From positions 787,685-851,684 of the forward strand of contig NZ_FNFN01000003.1 of NCBI RefSeq assembly GCF_900101045.1: DNA of 64,000 bases, in the 5' to 3' direction. Under the pieces are notes generated by a model, which was not told where the DNA came from, searched no databases, and saw only the letters and a program-made list of their open reading frames with translations. Below, one piece after another: positions 44,203 through 52,847 of the stretch (its first letter is position 1; each line of letters begins with the position of its first letter). The translations under genes were made by a program, and so were the position numbers. The stretch is from Nocardioides sp. YR527. Its GTDB lineage: Bacteria > Actinomycetota > Actinomycetes > Propionibacteriales > Nocardioidaceae.

Positions 44203-44889
44203 GTGGACCTGACGCACGAGTTCACGGTTCCGACCTCGGTCGAGGAGACCTGGGACAGCTTCTTGGACATCGGCTCGCTCGCCGAGTGCTTCCCGGGAGC
44301 CCAGGTCACCTCGGCCGAGGGCGACACCTTCACCGGCACGGTGAAGGTCAAGCTCGGCCCGATCGCCATGGTCTACGCCGGCTCCGGCACCTTCGTCGAG
44401 AAGGACGAGGCCGCCCGCCGCCTGGTGGTCGAGGCCAAGGGACGCGACAAGCGCGGCAACGGCACCGCCGGCGCCAACGCCACCTTGACGATGGCCCCGG
44501 AGGGCACCGGTACGAAGGTCGAGATCGTCACCGATCTCGCCGTCACCGGCAAGCCCGCCCAGTTCGGCCGCGGGGTGATGCAGGACGTCTCCGACAAGCT
44601 GCTCGGCCAGTTCGTCGCCTGCCTGGAGTCCAAGTCGGCTCCGGCCGCGGAGCCCGCCGCCGCTGAGGAGCCGTCGGGTGAAGCAAGTCCCGAACCTTCG
44701 GAGGCTGTCACCCCGGCGGGGGCATCCGCTCCGCGGGCCGCGGAGCCGAAGCACGCTCAGCAGCCCGAGGCGATCGACCTCGGCGCCACGGTCGTACCGG
44801 TGCTGATCAAGAACTACGGCAAGAAGATCGCCATCGGGGTAGCCGTGATCGCGGCGGTGGTGATCGGCTACAAGCTCCTGCGAGGTTGA
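44203..44889 (+). CDS. coxG: CoxG-like SRPBCC protein with C-terminal membrane anchor
   Basis: A 228-residue protein of the CoxG family. Residues 1-145 form an SRPBCC (START-like) domain (DLTHEFTVPTSVEETWDSF, FPGAQVTSAEGDTFTGTVKVKLGPI). An Ala/Pro/Glu-rich linker (about 147-188) leads to a C-terminal helix of about 20 residues (IAIGVAVIAAVVIGYKLLRG), i.e. a tail anchor. CoxG recruits the CO dehydrogenase to the membrane in other bacteria; the same is inferred for this enzyme. It begins 3 bp after coxM. Confidence 0.9.
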   Translation: MDLTHEFTVPTSVEETWDSFLDIGSLAECFPGAQVTSAEGDTFTGTVKVKLGPIAMVYAGSGTFVEKDEAARRLVVEAKGRDKRGNGTAGANATLTMAPEGTGTKVEIVTDLAVTGKPAQFGRGVMQDVSDKLLGQFVACLESKSAPAAEPAAAEEPSGEASPEPSEAVTPAGASAPRAAEPKHAQQPEAIDLGATVVPVLIKNYGKKIAIGVAVIAAVVIGYKLLRG

Positions 44890-44895
44890 ACCCGT

Positions 44896-44930
44896 CGCGC
44901 AAACCGGATACCACCCGCGCAACGCGGATA
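44896..44930 (+). promoter_or_regulatory. Tandem direct repeat, AraC-type half-sites
   Basis: cgcgcaaaccggata (44896-44910) and cgcgcaacgcggata (44916-44930) agree at 13 of 15 positions and start 20 bp apart (two helical turns). This is the usual arrangement for AraC/XylS activators. It lies 66-101 bp upstream of the monooxygenase start, and an AraC gene follows the monooxygenase. Confidence 0.7.
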
Positions 44931-44996
44931 GCGAGGGCCGTCCGACCTCTCTAGCGTTTCCATGACGCAGACCCCACTGCGAGAGGAAACAGAAAA

Positions 44997-46478
44997 GTGA
45001 AGATCGCGGTCATCGGTGCCGGGTTCGCAGGCGTTGCCTCGGCCAAGGTGCTCACCGAGCTCGGTCATGACGTGACCGTCTACGAGAAGGCCCCGGACAT
45101 CGGCGGCGTCTGGAGCCGGACCCGTCGCTACCCGGGCCTGACGACGCAGAACAACAAGGACTCCTACACGCTCTCGGACCTGAGGATGCCGAAGGTGTTC
45201 CCCGAGTGGCTCAGTGGCGAGCAGGTGCAGAGCTATCTCGAGATGTACGTCGAGAAGTACGAGCTCACCCCGATGATCAAGCTCTCGACCGAGGTGCGGA
45301 GTGCCCAGCCGGCTGGAGGGGGCGGCTGGGACATCGTCCTCGCGGGTGCGGACGGCGAGACGACCGAGCACCACGATCATCTGATCGTGGCAAGCGGCGT
45401 CTTCTCGGAGCCGTTCGCCCCTGCGTACGACGGGGTCGAGGAGCTGGAGGCCGCCGGCGGCCGGATCCTGGCGGCCAGCGAGCTGCTCGACCTGGAGACC
45501 GTCAAGGGCAAGAACGTCGTGGTCGTCGGCTACGGCAAGTCGGCCTGCGACGTGGCCGTCGAGATCGCCAAGGAGGCGGCCTCGACCACCGTCGTCGCGC
45601 GCCAGCTGCTGTGGAAGATGCCCCGCAAGATCAAGGGCGTCCTCAACTACAAGGTGCTGCTGCTCACTCGCATGGGGGAGGGACTCTTCCCCTACCAGAG
45701 CATCCGCGGGGCCGAGAAGGTCCTGCACGCGGGCGGCTCGAAGATGGCCGGTTCGATGGTCGGCAGCGTCGAGTCGGTCACCAGCAGCCAGCTCAAGCTG
45801 AAGAAGCTCGGGCTGCTGCCCAAGGGCCAGTTCACCGACATCGCTCGCTCGACGGTCTCGCTGGCCACCGAGGGCTTCTTCGAGGGCGTCGAGGCCGGGG
45901 ACATCGCCGTCGAGCGTGACACCGAGATCGCCGCTTTCGTCACCAAGGACGGCAAGCCGTACGCCGAGCTCGCCAACGGGCGCGCGGTGCCCGCCGACGT
46001 CGTGGTGACCGCGACCGGCTTCAAGCAGGAGCTGCCGTTCTTCTCCGAGGAGATCCAGGACCAGCTCACCGACGACAACGGCGACTACCAGCTCTACCGT
46101 CAGATCCTCCCGCTGGGCGTGAAGGACCTGACCTTCGCCGGCTACAACTCCTCGTTCTTCTCGCCGCTCTCGGCCGAGATGAGCGCCGTCTGGATCGGCT
46201 CGCACCTCGGTGGCGGCCACGAGGTCCCGCCGGTGGAGGAGATGGAGGCCCACGTCACCGAGCGGTTGGCCTGGATGCGGGAGCGCACCGACGGCCACCA
46301 CGCCCGCGGCACCAACATCATCCCGTTCTCGATGCACAACATCGACGAGGTTCTCGGTGACGTCGGCATCGACGTCAGCAAGCGGGTCAAGGCAGTGCAG
46401 TGGTTGCTACCCATCAACCCGAAGGCGTACGCCTCCATCACTCCCAGACTCGTGGAGAAGCTGGCAGCGAGGAGCTAG
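44997..46478 (+). CDS. FAD-dependent monooxygenase, FMO-like
   Basis: A 493-residue flavoprotein monooxygenase. The FAD site is VIGAGFAGVASAKVL (about 4-18), with VYEKAPDIGGVW and the NADPH site VVVGYGKSACDVAVE (about 177-191). The Baeyer-Villiger signature FxGxxxHxxxWP is not seen where expected, so an N/S-oxygenating or hydroxylating FMO-type enzyme is more likely. The substrate is unknown. The GTG at 44997 follows agaggaaacag. An AraC-type regulator downstream and direct repeats upstream suggest substrate induction. Confidence 0.87.
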   Translation: MKIAVIGAGFAGVASAKVLTELGHDVTVYEKAPDIGGVWSRTRRYPGLTTQNNKDSYTLSDLRMPKVFPEWLSGEQVQSYLEMYVEKYELTPMIKLSTEVRSAQPAGGGGWDIVLAGADGETTEHHDHLIVASGVFSEPFAPAYDGVEELEAAGGRILAASELLDLETVKGKNVVVVGYGKSACDVAVEIAKEAASTTVVARQLLWKMPRKIKGVLNYKVLLLTRMGEGLFPYQSIRGAEKVLHAGGSKMAGSMVGSVESVTSSQLKLKKLGLLPKGQFTDIARSTVSLATEGFFEGVEAGDIAVERDTEIAAFVTKDGKPYAELANGRAVPADVVVTATGFKQELPFFSEEIQDQLTDDNGDYQLYRQILPLGVKDLTFAGYNSSFFSPLSAEMSAVWIGSHLGGGHEVPPVEEMEAHVTERLAWMRERTDGHHARGTNIIPFSMHNIDEVLGDVGIDVSKRVKAVQWLLPINPKAYASITPRLVEKLAARS

Positions 46479-46483
46479 TACGG

Positions 46484-46520
46484 CGAGATGCCGGTACTCC
46501 TGGGTGGGACCGGCATCTCG
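46484..46520 (+). terminator. Hairpin terminator after monooxygenase
   Basis: cgagatgccggt (46484-46495) and accggcatctcg (46509-46520) form a perfect 12-bp stem with a 13-nt loop, followed by ttcgg. It starts 6 bp after the monooxygenase stop and separates it from the AraC gene. Confidence 0.8.
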
Positions 46521-46641
46521 TTCGGGTCTGGGACCGGACCCAGGCCGGGACTTTTGGCAGTGATTGCGCCGCGTTCGCGTCGACGCGGCGGCGGCTCCGC
46601 TACGCTCTTCGGTCAATCGAGCCGCGCGCCAGGAGCCTGCC

Positions 46642-47610
46642 TTGCCCCGTCCCCTGCTGGGTCGCCACACCGTTGTCGCCACCACTGACGTGGACCAGGC
46701 CAGAGAAGCCGTAGCCGAACGGTTCTGTGCTCATTACCTGGCGCTGACCAAGGCTGGTTCCCACCTCGACATGGTGCACAACGCCGCGCCGCTGGGCGAG
46801 GACGTGATGCTGAACTACATGCGCTACGGCGACGAGGTGCGGATCACCCCCGGCACCTTCGACGACTTCTACCTGATCCAGCTCCCGCTGGCCGGCACCG
46901 CCAAGGTCAAGGTGGGGGAGCAGGTCGTCCTCGCCGACCGCACCCGCGCCTCGATCGGCTCGCCGACCGAGGCGGTCGACATGCTCTGGTCCGACGGCTG
47001 CGAGAAGCTTCAGGTCTACATCCGGCGCAGCGCCGTCGAGGAGGCGGCCGCAGGTATCGGCGGCTCCGGGCCGGTGGTCTTCGACCCCACGCTCGACCTC
47101 GGCCGGCCCGAGGTGCGCGACTGGCTGAAGATGGTGCGGCTGGCCTACGACAACGTCGAGGCCGGGGGCTCGCTGATGAGCTCGCCGCTGGTGGCCGCCC
47201 CCTACGAGCAGGCGCTCATCGGGGGACTGCTGACGGTGCAGGCGAACACGTCCCTGGAGATCGTCTCCGAGAACGTCACGCCCACGATCTCCCGAGCCGT
47301 ACGCATGGCAGTGGACCTCCTCGAGGCCCACCCCGAGCGCCCGTGGAAGGTCGCCGAGCTGGCTCTGGCGGTCGGAGTCTCCACCCGCACGCTGCAGGAG
47401 GCGTTCCAGCGCGACCTCGACACCACCCCGCTGGAGTACTGGCGACGGACCCGGCTCGACCGTGCCTACACCGACCTGCTCACCGCCGACGCCACCGCCA
47501 CCTCGGTCACCCAGATCGCCGCCCAGTGGGGCTTCTTCCACCTCGGCCGGTTCTCCCAGGCGTACCGGGCGCAGTTCCAGGAGCTCCCGTCTCAGACGCT
47601 CATGCGCTGA
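46642..47610 (+). CDS. AraC/XylS-family transcriptional activator
   Basis: A 322-residue activator. The N-terminal cupin-like AraC-binding domain (about 1-210) includes GDEVRITPGTFDDFYLIQLPLAG. The C-terminal AraC domain (about 220-322) includes WKVAELALAVGVSTRTLQEAF and ITQIAAQWGFFHLGRFSQAY, the two HTH motifs. A TTG start at 46642 is preferred, with AGGAG (46631-46635) 6 nt upstream. It probably acts on the direct repeats before the monooxygenase at 44997. Confidence 0.88.
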   Translation: MPRPLLGRHTVVATTDVDQAREAVAERFCAHYLALTKAGSHLDMVHNAAPLGEDVMLNYMRYGDEVRITPGTFDDFYLIQLPLAGTAKVKVGEQVVLADRTRASIGSPTEAVDMLWSDGCEKLQVYIRRSAVEEAAAGIGGSGPVVFDPTLDLGRPEVRDWLKMVRLAYDNVEAGGSLMSSPLVAAPYEQALIGGLLTVQANTSLEIVSENVTPTISRAVRMAVDLLEAHPERPWKVAELALAVGVSTRTLQEAFQRDLDTTPLEYWRRTRLDRAYTDLLTADATATSVTQIAAQWGFFHLGRFSQAYRAQFQELPSQTLMR

Positions 47611-47613
47611 GGA

Positions 47614-47665
47614 TCACCACTGGGGCTCACCACTGGGACTCACCACTGGGACTCACCACTGGGGC
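47614..47665. repeat. Four tandem copies of a 13-bp repeat
   Basis: Units of tcaccactgggRc start at 47614, 47627, 47640 and 47653, differing only at the twelfth base (g, a, a, g). They lie between the convergent AraC and TPR genes, and the last unit encodes the C-terminus and stop of the TPR gene, so each unit would carry the same TGA on the minus strand. This is likely a recent slippage expansion. Confidence 0.92.
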
Positions 47666-48384
47666 TCGTCGCTGAACCCGCCGTAGTCGTCGAGGTCGGC
47701 GTCGTCGCGGCGGTAGTCCTGACCGTCACCGTTGCGCCGGTCGAGCTTGTCCTCCTTCTCGTCCTGGCTCTGGGGCTCCTCGGGCGGGTCTTCCTGCTCG
47801 TTGGGCTTGATCCGCACCTTCGGGGTCAGCTTCTCCTTCAGGCGCTCCTCGACGGACTCGCCCTGCTGGGACTGCTCGGGGCCCTGGCCGGCGTCGGTGG
47901 GGCAGTCGCCCTCACGCAGGGTGGCCAGCGCCTCCTCGTAGGCCGCCTTCGCTCCGGCTTGGTCGCCGGCGTCCCGGGCGCGGTCGCCGATCGCCTCCTG
48001 GGTCAGCGACATGTTGATGCGTACGGTGCACTCGTGGTCCTCGGGCACGCGCTCCAGAGCCTCGCCGTAGTAGGCGATCGCACGGGCGTTCTCGCCGAGG
48101 AGGAAGGCCGCGTTGCCGGCGTCGAAGTGGGCGATCCACGGCTGCAGGAAGTTGAGGTCGCGGTTGGCCGAGTAGTGCTCCATCGCGGTCGCGGCGTCGC
48201 GTACGTCCCAGGCGTCCCGGCCGCCGCGGTCGTGGTGATCCATCAGGATCACCTTCCCCAGGAAGGCGAGGCCGATCACCACCGGCACGATCCCGGCGAG
48301 CAGCAGCGCGCGCCGCACCTGCTCGCGAGGAGTGCGTAGCGGCTGCGGCTCGGTCGAGTCGACAGGTGTCTCGGTGAGGGTCAT
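47653..48384 (-). CDS. Membrane-anchored TPR protein, last gene of Bat-like operon
   Basis: A 243-residue protein. One membrane helix (about residues 24-46) is followed by TPR-like repeats (about 75-145: FDAGNAAFLLGENARAIAYYGEALERVPEDHECTV broken by ALATLREGDCP). The C-terminal 80 residues are very acidic/polar with PEEPQSQDEKEDKLDRRNG. It corresponds to the TPR member of Bacteroides-aerotolerance-like MoxR/VWA operons. Its ATG overlaps the VWA stop (ATGA), and its stop lies in the 13-bp repeat. Confidence 0.82.
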   Translation of the reverse strand: MTLTETPVDSTEPQPLRTPREQVRRALLLAGIVPVVIGLAFLGKVILMDHHDRGGRDAWDVRDAATAMEHYSANRDLNFLQPWIAHFDAGNAAFLLGENARAIAYYGEALERVPEDHECTVRINMSLTQEAIGDRARDAGDQAGAKAAYEEALATLREGDCPTDAGQGPEQSQQGESVEERLKEKLTPKVRIKPNEQEDPPEEPQSQDEKEDKLDRRNGDGQDYRRDDADLDDYGGFSDEPQW

Positions 48385-49283
48385 GCCAACACCTCCTCGG
48401 CCTCGTGTGCACGGCGGCGATGGCCCCACAGCTCCCACAGCAAGAGTGCCAGGAGCGGGAAGCCGAAGATCCAGGCCCGGGACGTCTCGCCGCCGGCGGA
48501 GGTCTCCTCGGTGAGCATCTCGGAGTCCCAGGTCGAGGCCTCCGTGGTGATCTCCTTGGTCTCCTTCGTCGTGCGGTGAAGCGTCTGAAGACCCATCTGA
48601 CCTGCGATCTCGCGCAGGTTGGCGAGGTCGATCCGGGAGCGGGCGTCCTGGCCCTCGCCGTTCTTGAGGTAGCCGTCCTGGGGACGTTCGTCGTCCCAGG
48701 GCATCCGACCGCCCTCCTCGGTGCCGTAGCCGAGCACCACTCCACCGGCCGAGAGGTCGTCGACCTCGGCGAACGACTGCTGGTCGACGCCCTCGCGGGT
48801 GTTCTCGCCGTCGGAGGCGAACACCACGATCCGGCGCCGCTCGGGGAAGCGCTCCTGGTCACGCTCGAGGGCGTCGATGACCACGTCGCGTGGGGCGTCG
48901 ACCATCGAGCCGGACCCGTCGAAGGCCCGCTCGGCGTAGAGCCCGTCGACCCAGGCATTGAAGGCGGTGGTGTCGTAGGTGAACGGCATCTCGGTGCGGA
49001 CGACCTCGCCACCGAAGGTGATCGCGCCGAACCGCACCGATGGCAGCGCGGCCGAGAGCGCCTTGAGGTCCTTCTTGAGCTGGGTTATCCGGGCCTCGCC
49101 GCCGGGGGCGTCCTCGGCGACCATCGACCGGGTCCGGTCGACCACGACCAGGACGTCGAGGTCGGCCGTACGCATCTCCGCAGGTGCCGCGCCCCAGGTC
49201 GGTCGCACCAGGACGACGACGGTGAGCAGGACGATCAGCACGCGGCGTACGAGGGTGAGGATCTGCCATCCCAGAGCGCTCAT
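48381..49283 (-). CDS. VWA-domain membrane protein, BatA/BatB-like
   Basis: A 300-residue protein with an N-terminal membrane helix (about residues 10-33), a VWA domain (about 45-240), and a C-terminal helix (about 268-290). The metal site begins VVVDRTRSMVAE, i.e. D-x-T-x-S rather than the usual D-x-S-x-S; Thr can substitute. FASDGENT supplies another MIDAS loop. Both ends overlap neighbours by 4 nt (ATGA), so it is translated in step with them. Confidence 0.87.
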   Translation of the reverse strand: MSALGWQILTLVRRVLIVLLTVVVLVRPTWGAAPAEMRTADLDVLVVVDRTRSMVAEDAPGGEARITQLKKDLKALSAALPSVRFGAITFGGEVVRTEMPFTYDTTAFNAWVDGLYAERAFDGSGSMVDAPRDVVIDALERDQERFPERRRIVVFASDGENTREGVDQQSFAEVDDLSAGGVVLGYGTEEGGRMPWDDERPQDGYLKNGEGQDARSRIDLANLREIAGQMGLQTLHRTTKETKEITTEASTWDSEMLTEETSAGGETSRAWIFGFPLLALLLWELWGHRRRAHEAEEVLA

Positions 49284-50368
49284 CGACCCACCTCGCTCCG
49301 TGGTGGGGTCTGCTGGGTCGGCTGGGTCTGCTGGGGCCACGCGACAGGCGGGGTCGGCCGGGAGCCCGGGGAGAGCCTTCCGGAGCGGATCAGGGCGTAG
49401 ACCCACCCGGCGATCAGCATGAGGACCCCGACGACGATCGTGACGATCGGCCAGCCGGGAGCGTCACGGATCTGGTACTTCGGCGGCTCGACGACCTCAT
49501 CGGCGGAGAGCCGGTCGATGCCGGCCAGGATCGACTCGATCGACCCGTCGTCGCCGAGCAGCGAGAAGGTGCCGCCGGTGTCGGTCATCGCCTTGTCGAA
49601 GGTGGCGCGCTTGTCCTCTTGGAAGCTGAGGTCGGCCGAGCCGATGCCGTAGAGCTGGACGTCGCGCTCCTTGGCGAACTCGGTGGCCTCGGGCAACGTG
49701 TAGACCGGCGGGCCGCCCTGCGGGTCGTTGTCGGAGGCGACGATGACCGCCCGGCCGCGCTCGGAGTTGGAGAGGTCGAAGCGCTTGACGCAGGAGACGA
49801 TGCCGTCGCTGATCAAGGAGGCCCGTTCCTTGCCGAGATAGGTCCCGGCGACGTACTCCTGGTCGCCGAGGGCGAAGGCCCGGCCGGCCCGCGCCAGCTC
49901 GTCCTGCACCCAGCCGTAGTCGTCGGTGAGCGGGAAGACGGTCACCGCGGCGTCGCTCCACAGGACCAGGCTGACCCGCTCCCCGTTGAGACCGGCGACG
50001 AGCTGGGAGTAGGCCTGGGTGACCTGGGTGTCCTCGTCGAACATCGAGGTCGAGGCGTCCAGGCAGAGCACGATGTCGCGGGTGGAGTAGCGGTTCTGGG
50101 TGATGTCGGTGGTCTGCGGCCTGGCGATCAGCCAGATGCAGCCGATCACCGCGAGCGCGATCCCCGCGGTCTGCCACCACGACAGCCACCGCTGCTGGGT
50201 CGCGAGCTCGCGGAACCGGGGGAGCCGCTTGAGTCGCGCGGTGTGGGCGACGAGCACCGCGTCGGCCGGGCGGCGATGCACCCGGGCGGCGTACACGACG
50301 ATGGCGGCGATCGCGATGATGGTGAGGATCAGCACGATCGCGCCGAGAACGGGCCATCTCAGGTCCAT
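49280..50368 (-). CDS. VWA-domain membrane protein, BatA/BatB-like
   Basis: A 362-residue protein. Two N-terminal helices (about 8-30 and 60-80), a VWA domain with canonical MIDAS site LCLDASTSMFDED (about 95-105) and IVASDNDPQGG, and a C-terminal helix (about 315-335) are visible. It overlaps the upstream TM gene by 10 nt and the downstream VWA gene by 4 nt. Neighbour order MoxR-DUF58-TM-VWA-VWA-TPR matches MoxR-associated extracytoplasmic assembly or stress systems. Confidence 0.9.
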   Translation of the reverse strand: MDLRWPVLGAIVLILTIIAIAAIVVYAARVHRRPADAVLVAHTARLKRLPRFRELATQQRWLSWWQTAGIALAVIGCIWLIARPQTTDITQNRYSTRDIVLCLDASTSMFDEDTQVTQAYSQLVAGLNGERVSLVLWSDAAVTVFPLTDDYGWVQDELARAGRAFALGDQEYVAGTYLGKERASLISDGIVSCVKRFDLSNSERGRAVIVASDNDPQGGPPVYTLPEATEFAKERDVQLYGIGSADLSFQEDKRATFDKAMTDTGGTFSLLGDDGSIESILAGIDRLSADEVVEPPKYQIRDAPGWPIVTIVVGVLMLIAGWVYALIRSGRLSPGSRPTPPVAWPQQTQPTQQTPPRSEVGR

Positions 50369-50862
50369 GTCGTCACCACCTGGCGGGCCCGGCTCAGCGC
50401 CTCGGGGAAGCGCTCGGAGGCCTTGCCCTCCTCCTCGGAGGCGAAGGCGGGCGGGTACATCACCTCGACGGCCATCGCCAGCGGGCGCGTGCGGGGGTCG
50501 CTGCGTACGGTCGCCTTCAGGTCGGCGAGGACCATCTTGTCGGCCGGGATCTGGCTGACCTCGGCGACGTAGTCGCGCACGGTGCGGCTCAGGTGCTGGT
50601 GACCGACCCGCGCCGGGACGTCGCCGCGATGCACCGCCCGCTCGATCCGGTCGATCTCGGCCAGGTGCTCGGCACGGAGGTCACGCGGCTCGGGCACCCA
50701 GGGCGTCTCGACCTCGACGACCGGCTTGCGCTTACGGGTCAGCAGGATGACCACGAGGTAGTAGAGCGCCACCGCGGCGAGAAGCGCGAGCGCGAGCACC
50801 AGCCACCAGCCCGAGTGCGCCAGCGGCTGCTGGAACTCCTCGGGGACGCTACCGGCGCGCAT
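50359..50862 (-). CDS. Small membrane protein of the MoxR operon (DUF4381-like)
   Basis: A 167-residue protein with one helix (about residues 20-43) and a cytoplasmic domain of about 120 residues (LAEIDRIERAVHRGDVPARVGHQHLSRTVRDYVAEVSQ). It occupies the place of DUF4381-type proteins in Bat operons, though the family match is made mainly from position and shape. It overlaps DUF58 by 14 nt and the VWA gene by 10 nt. Confidence 0.72.
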   Translation of the reverse strand: MRAGSVPEEFQQPLAHSGWWLVLALALLAAVALYYLVVILLTRKRKPVVEVETPWVPEPRDLRAEHLAEIDRIERAVHRGDVPARVGHQHLSRTVRDYVAEVSQIPADKMVLADLKATVRSDPRTRPLAMAVEVMYPPAFASEEEGKASERFPEALSRARQVVTTWT

Positions 50863-51736
50863 GGCGGTGCCTCTCCAGGAGATGGAAGACCGCGCCGATG
50901 GCGGTGGTGTCGTCGCGGACGCGCTGGTAGGCGATGCCCAGGCGGTCCAGGGTGCCGCGCAGGCCGTGCTCCTCGGCGGCGGCCAGCTCGGCGTACTGGG
51001 CCTGGAGGACCGCGTCGCCGGTGAGCCACCCGGGCAGGGCGGAGACGGTGTCGACGTCGACGGTCGGCGCGCCGCCGGCCACGGCGGTGGTGGGGTCGAG
51101 GTCGTCGATCCCAGCGACCAGGACCTCGTGCTGGACGGTGAGTCGGCGCAGGACCGCGGCCATCTCGTCACTGACCGAGTGCTCGTCGGTGACGACGAGC
51201 AGGATCGCCCGGCGGCGTACGTTGGTGGCGATGTGGCGCAGGACCGCGACGATGTCGGCCTCGGCGGAATCGGGGGTGATCGCGTCGTGGGCCTGCCCCA
51301 GCGCCCGCTCGAGCGCGACCTCGGTGTCGGCGGGCTTGGTGAGCTTCTGGGTCTCGGAGTCGCCGTAGGCGACCGCGACCTTGTCGCCGTGGCGCACGCC
51401 CAGCCAGCCGACCAGACCGGCGGTGAAGATCGCCAGCTCGCGCTTGGTCGTGGTGCCGGTCGCCTGGGCCGCCATGCTCCGGCCGGTGGAGATCGCCAGC
51501 AGCACCAGATGCTGGCGCTCGGCGGTGAACCGCTTGACCAGCAGGCTCCGGGACCGAGCCGTCGCCTTCCAGTCGATGTCCTTCACGTCGTCGCCGGGGA
51601 CGTACTCCCGCAGGTCGTGGAAGTCCATGCTGCGGCCGGTCTGGAGGCTGGCGTACTCCCCGTCGAGCAGTCCCACGACCTTACGGTGGGCATGGATCAT
51701 CAACCGCGTGCGGATCCGGGGAAGGTACGTCGCCAT
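50849..51736 (-). CDS. DUF58-domain protein
   Basis: A 295-residue soluble DUF58 protein. The signature SMDFHDLREYVPGDDVKDIDWKATAR (about 36-61; shown in part here as DLREYVPGDDVKDIDW) is clear, followed by a VWA-like fold without an intact metal site (LLAISTGRSM). DUF58 proteins always accompany MoxR ATPases and are thought to be part of their complex. It starts 25 bp after moxR. Confidence 0.9.
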   Translation of the reverse strand: MATYLPRIRTRLMIHAHRKVVGLLDGEYASLQTGRSMDFHDLREYVPGDDVKDIDWKATARSRSLLVKRFTAERQHLVLLAISTGRSMAAQATGTTTKRELAIFTAGLVGWLGVRHGDKVAVAYGDSETQKLTKPADTEVALERALGQAHDAITPDSAEADIVAVLRHIATNVRRRAILLVVTDEHSVSDEMAAVLRRLTVQHEVLVAGIDDLDPTTAVAGGAPTVDVDTVSALPGWLTGDAVLQAQYAELAAAEEHGLRGTLDRLGIAYQRVRDDTTAIGAVFHLLERHRHARR

Positions 51737-51761
51737 TCTGTGCCTGATTTCCTGGCGCCAC

Positions 51762-52808
51762 TCAGGGGCTCGGGACAGCGCGGACCAGCGCGTCGACCAG
51801 CATCTCGGGCTGGACCTTCTCGGCCAGCGCCTCGAAGCTGAGGTGGAGCCGGTGACGCAGGATGCTGTGGCGCAGCTCGCGCACGTCCTCGGGAGTCACG
51901 TAGGAGCGGCCGAGCAGCAGCGCCGCCGCTCGCGACGCCTGCAGGAACGCGATCGAAGCACGCGGGGACGCGCCGATCTCGACGTAGGAACCCGTCTCCG
52001 GCCCGAGGAGCTGGCGGGCGTTGCGGGTGGCCTGGACGAGGGCGACGATGTAGCGCTTGATCGCCGGGTCGACGTAGACGCGCTTGGTCAGCTCCTGCAG
52101 CCAGATCACGTCGTCGGGGTCGGCGACCGGGCGGGTCTCCTCGTGGTCAGGGCCGAGCGTGCCGGCCTCGATGCGCTCCAGGACGACGAGCTCCTCGCCT
52201 TCGCTGGGGTAGTTGACGATCTCCTTGAGCAGGAACCGGTCCATCTGCGCGTGAGGCAGGACGTAGGTGCCCTCCTCCTCGATCGGGTTCTGCGTGGCGA
52301 GCACCATGAACGGGCGCGGCAGCGGGTGGATGTGGCCGGCGATCGACGTCTGGCGCTCCTGCATCGCCTCGAGCATGGCGCTCTGGGTCTTGGCGGAGGA
52401 GCGGTTGATCTCGTCGAGCAGCACGAAGTTGGCGTGCACCGGGCCGAGCTGGGTCTCGAACGCGTGGTTGCGCTGGTCGTAGACCTGGGTGCCGATGATG
52501 TCGCTGGGCAGCAGGTCGGGGGTGCACTGGATCCGGGAGAACTGCGCCTTGACGGTCTGGCTCAGCGTGCTCGCGGCAAGCGTCTTGGCCAGGCCGGGCA
52601 CGCTCTCGAGCAGCACGTGACCCTCGGAGAGGAGCGCGATCAGCAGCGCCGTCCGGAGCCGCTCCTGGCCGACCACACGGCTGCTGAAGGCGGTGCTGAC
52701 CCGCCCGACGATCTCCTTCGCCCTGGCGATCTCTTCAGCGGACGGCGGGGCGAGGGTTGGTGCGGTGGTGGTCAAGGCGGCTCCAGGGGCGTCGGCTGTC
52801 GGTCCCAT
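51762..52808 (-). CDS. MoxR-type AAA+ ATPase of Bat-like operon
   Basis: A 348-residue MoxR ATPase. Walker A LLESVPGLAKTLAAS, the MoxR signature FSRIQCTPDLLPSDIIG, Walker B HANFVLLDEINRSS, and sensor-2-like ASPRASIAFL are present. In related systems MoxR with VWA proteins assembles or activates envelope or redox enzymes; the client here is unknown. It is separate from the CoxD-type MoxR at 34548. The gene follows alkB by 39 bp on the same strand. Confidence 0.92.
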   Translation of the reverse strand: MGPTADAPGAALTTTAPTLAPPSAEEIARAKEIVGRVSTAFSSRVVGQERLRTALLIALLSEGHVLLESVPGLAKTLAASTLSQTVKAQFSRIQCTPDLLPSDIIGTQVYDQRNHAFETQLGPVHANFVLLDEINRSSAKTQSAMLEAMQERQTSIAGHIHPLPRPFMVLATQNPIEEEGTYVLPHAQMDRFLLKEIVNYPSEGEELVVLERIEAGTLGPDHEETRPVADPDDVIWLQELTKRVYVDPAIKRYIVALVQATRNARQLLGPETGSYVEIGASPRASIAFLQASRAAALLLGRSYVTPEDVRELRHSILRHRLHLSFEALAEKVQPEMLVDALVRAVPSP

Positions 52809-52847
52809 CCTTTCCTACCAGCGTACGGAACGCATCTGGGGGCCGCC

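Noticed and set aside
34548..44889. Bona fide aerobic CO dehydrogenase cluster
   Set aside because: The large subunit has AYRGAGR rather than the AYxCSFR loop of form I enzymes.
47614..47665. CRISPR-like array
   Set aside because: The 13-bp units are contiguous with no unique spacers, and no cas genes are present.
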